Shown: positions 34,609-35,207 of the stretch, piece after piece
How positions within the stretch are numbered: position 1 is the stretch's first letter
How the letters are laid out: each line of letters starts with the position of its first letter
Assembly (NCBI GenBank): GCA_019233695.1
Contig: JAFAME010000055.1
Location: forward strand, 1-35,207
Reading direction: 5' to 3'
Source of the DNA: Methylobacteriaceae bacterium
Lineage (GTDB): Bacteria > Pseudomonadota > Alphaproteobacteria > Rhizobiales > Beijerinckiaceae
Length of the DNA stretch: 35,207 nt
Program-made: the position numbers and the translations under genes
The notes under the pieces: model-generated
What the model saw: only the letters and a program-made list of their open reading frames with translations
The model's database searches: none
Told to the model about the DNA's origin: nothing

Positions 34609-34641
34609 CCGAAGTCGCACGATCCAACGCAGGGCGGCAGC

Positions 34642-34956
34642 ATGGCAAACTGGATTGAGGTCGGTCCATTGGATGACATCGAACAGGAGGGCGTCATCCG
34701 TTTCGATCACGGCGGCAGGACCTACGCCGTTTACCGTTCGCCCGATGACGAGGTCTTCTGCACCGACGGGCTCTGCACGCACGAGAAGGTCCATCTGGCA
34801 GATGGCCTCGTCATGGACTACGAAATCGAGTGCCCGAAGCATCAAGGTGCGTTCGACTACCGCACTGGCGAGGCGCTGCGGCTTCCGCCGTGCGTCAACC
34901 TCCAATCCTATCCGGCCAAGATCGAGGACGGACGGGTGCACGTTGATCTCGGATGA
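34642..34956 (+). CDS. Rieske-type [2Fe-2S] ferredoxin (MocE-like)
   Basis: 104 residues with a complete Rieske motif: CTHEKVHLADG (C-x-H) and CPKHQGAFDYRTG (C-x-x-H), 19 residues apart. Length and sequence match the small soluble ferredoxins annotated MocE-type, first described in rhizopine catabolism, and also those of ring-hydroxylating dioxygenases. It would shuttle electrons from a ferredoxin reductase to the adjacent membrane oxygenase. The reductase itself is only a remnant upstream, so either a reductase outside the window substitutes or the system is silent. Co-directional and close to the desaturase gene, so the two are likely one operon. Confidence 0.93.
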   Translation: MANWIEVGPLDDIEQEGVIRFDHGGRTYAVYRSPDDEVFCTDGLCTHEKVHLADGLVMDYEIECPKHQGAFDYRTGEALRLPPCVNLQSYPAKIEDGRVHVDLG

Positions 34957-35053
34957 TGGCGAGGAGAGATGGTCGCCGCCGCCAATCAGGAGAATTCTTC
35001 GGAGGCGGCGGCTAGATTTCCGGTAGGGCCCCGCCAAGCTCTTTGCAGAAGGT

Positions 35054-35206
35054 CTAGCGCCGCGCGGCGCCTGCGCCGACCCCGCCGATCGCACCGCGCA
35101 CGGCGGCGGCACCGGCCTGGCACCAATCGATATCGAAGATGGTGCCTGCGGCTGCCTTGGAGCGGCACCCATTGCCGGAGTTGGCGGCGACAGCGCCTGG
35201 CGTACC
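35054..35206 (-). CDS. 3' end of an unidentified minus-strand gene, truncated by the window edge
   Basis: The frame is open from the window end (base 35206) to a TAG at 35054, 50 codons. The peptide includes SGNGCRSKAAAGTIFDIDWC and ends in an Ala/Gly-rich tail with two Arg. Composition and absence of in-frame stops suggest a genuine C-terminus, perhaps of an exported Gly/Ala-rich protein, but no family is recognised. It converges on the ferredoxin gene, about 98 bp away. Confidence 0.35.
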   Translation of the reverse strand, partial: GTPGAVAANSGNGCRSKAAAGTIFDIDWCQAGAAAVRGAIGGVGAGAARR

Positions 35207-35207
35207 G

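Noticed and set aside
33577-34956. Reading the whole window as a rhizopine (moc) catabolic cluster
   Set aside because: The isomerase-fold protein and MocE-like ferredoxin fit, but the oxygenase is of the sterol desaturase type, not clearly MocD, the reductase is broken, and the binding proteins cannot be assigned to rhizopine from sequence.
34279-35172. 297-codon minus-strand open frame
   Set aside because: Lies antisense to the desaturase and ferredoxin genes, both with clear catalytic motifs; shadow frame.

Overview
The window looks like a chromosomal accessory region of a GC-rich alphaproteobacterium, most likely a Rhizobiales member (Mesorhizobium/Aminobacter/Bosea-like). This rests on the overall base composition, the many ABC sugar-import and soluble dehydrogenase genes, and relatives known from rhizobia (a MocE-type Rieske ferredoxin, a hydrolase-adenylate cyclase fusion). 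The genus is an inference. No rRNA, tRNA, CRISPR array, complete insertion sequence or replication origin was seen.

Layout. (1) 1-930: 3' end of a hybrid histidine kinase with a receiver domain, then a strong hairpin. (2) 932-3295 (-): phosphoketolase. (3) 3300-6000: gene-poor stretch with a PAS-domain remnant, two small candidate secreted proteins, a leader dense in inverted repeats and one unrecognised reading frame. (4) 6062-9824 (+): a LysR regulator, a perfect ATC-N9-GAT palindrome, an M24/creatinase-fold enzyme with a Cys in place of a metal-ligand Asp, and a two-domain ATP-grasp/phosphohistidine protein. (5) 17011 down to 9919 (-): operon of sugar-binding protein, double ATPase, permease, SDR, MDR dehydrogenase and metallo-beta-lactamase-fold hydrolase. 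(6) 17298-25140 (+): divergent operon of cyclase-family hydrolase, CocE/NonD-type esterase/peptidase, second sugar-binding protein, an ATPase-ATPase-permease fusion and an aldo/keto reductase. (7) 31109 down to 25157 (-): 2-hydroxyacid dehydrogenase, beta-hydroxyacid dehydrogenase, GAF-PucR-type regulator, sugar isomerase/epimerase-fold protein and SDR. (8) 31110-33490: a visibly more AT-rich patch with a toxin remnant, a hydrolase-cyclase fusion gene and a decapitated ferredoxin reductase. (9) 33577-34956 (+): fatty-acid hydroxylase/sterol desaturase family membrane oxygenase and Rieske ferredoxin. The window ends in the 3' end of an unidentified minus-strand gene.

How it fits together. Blocks 5-7 (about 21 kb) read as one catabolic island: two different CUT2-type importers, three unrelated hydrolases (cyclase, CocE-type, MBL-type), six oxidoreductases (two SDRs, MDR, AKR, 2-hydroxyacid and beta-hydroxyacid dehydrogenases), one isomerase-fold protein and an internal regulator. 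The simplest reading (inference) is import of a sugar- or cyclitol-like compound bearing an ester, amide or lactone, hydrolytic release, then stepwise oxidation and isomerisation. The substrate cannot be read from the sequence. The most unusual items are the Cys-substituted M24 enzyme next to a phosphotransferase-like protein without an acceptor domain, the one-polypeptide importer, and the truncated ferredoxin reductase in front of an oxygenase/ferredoxin pair.
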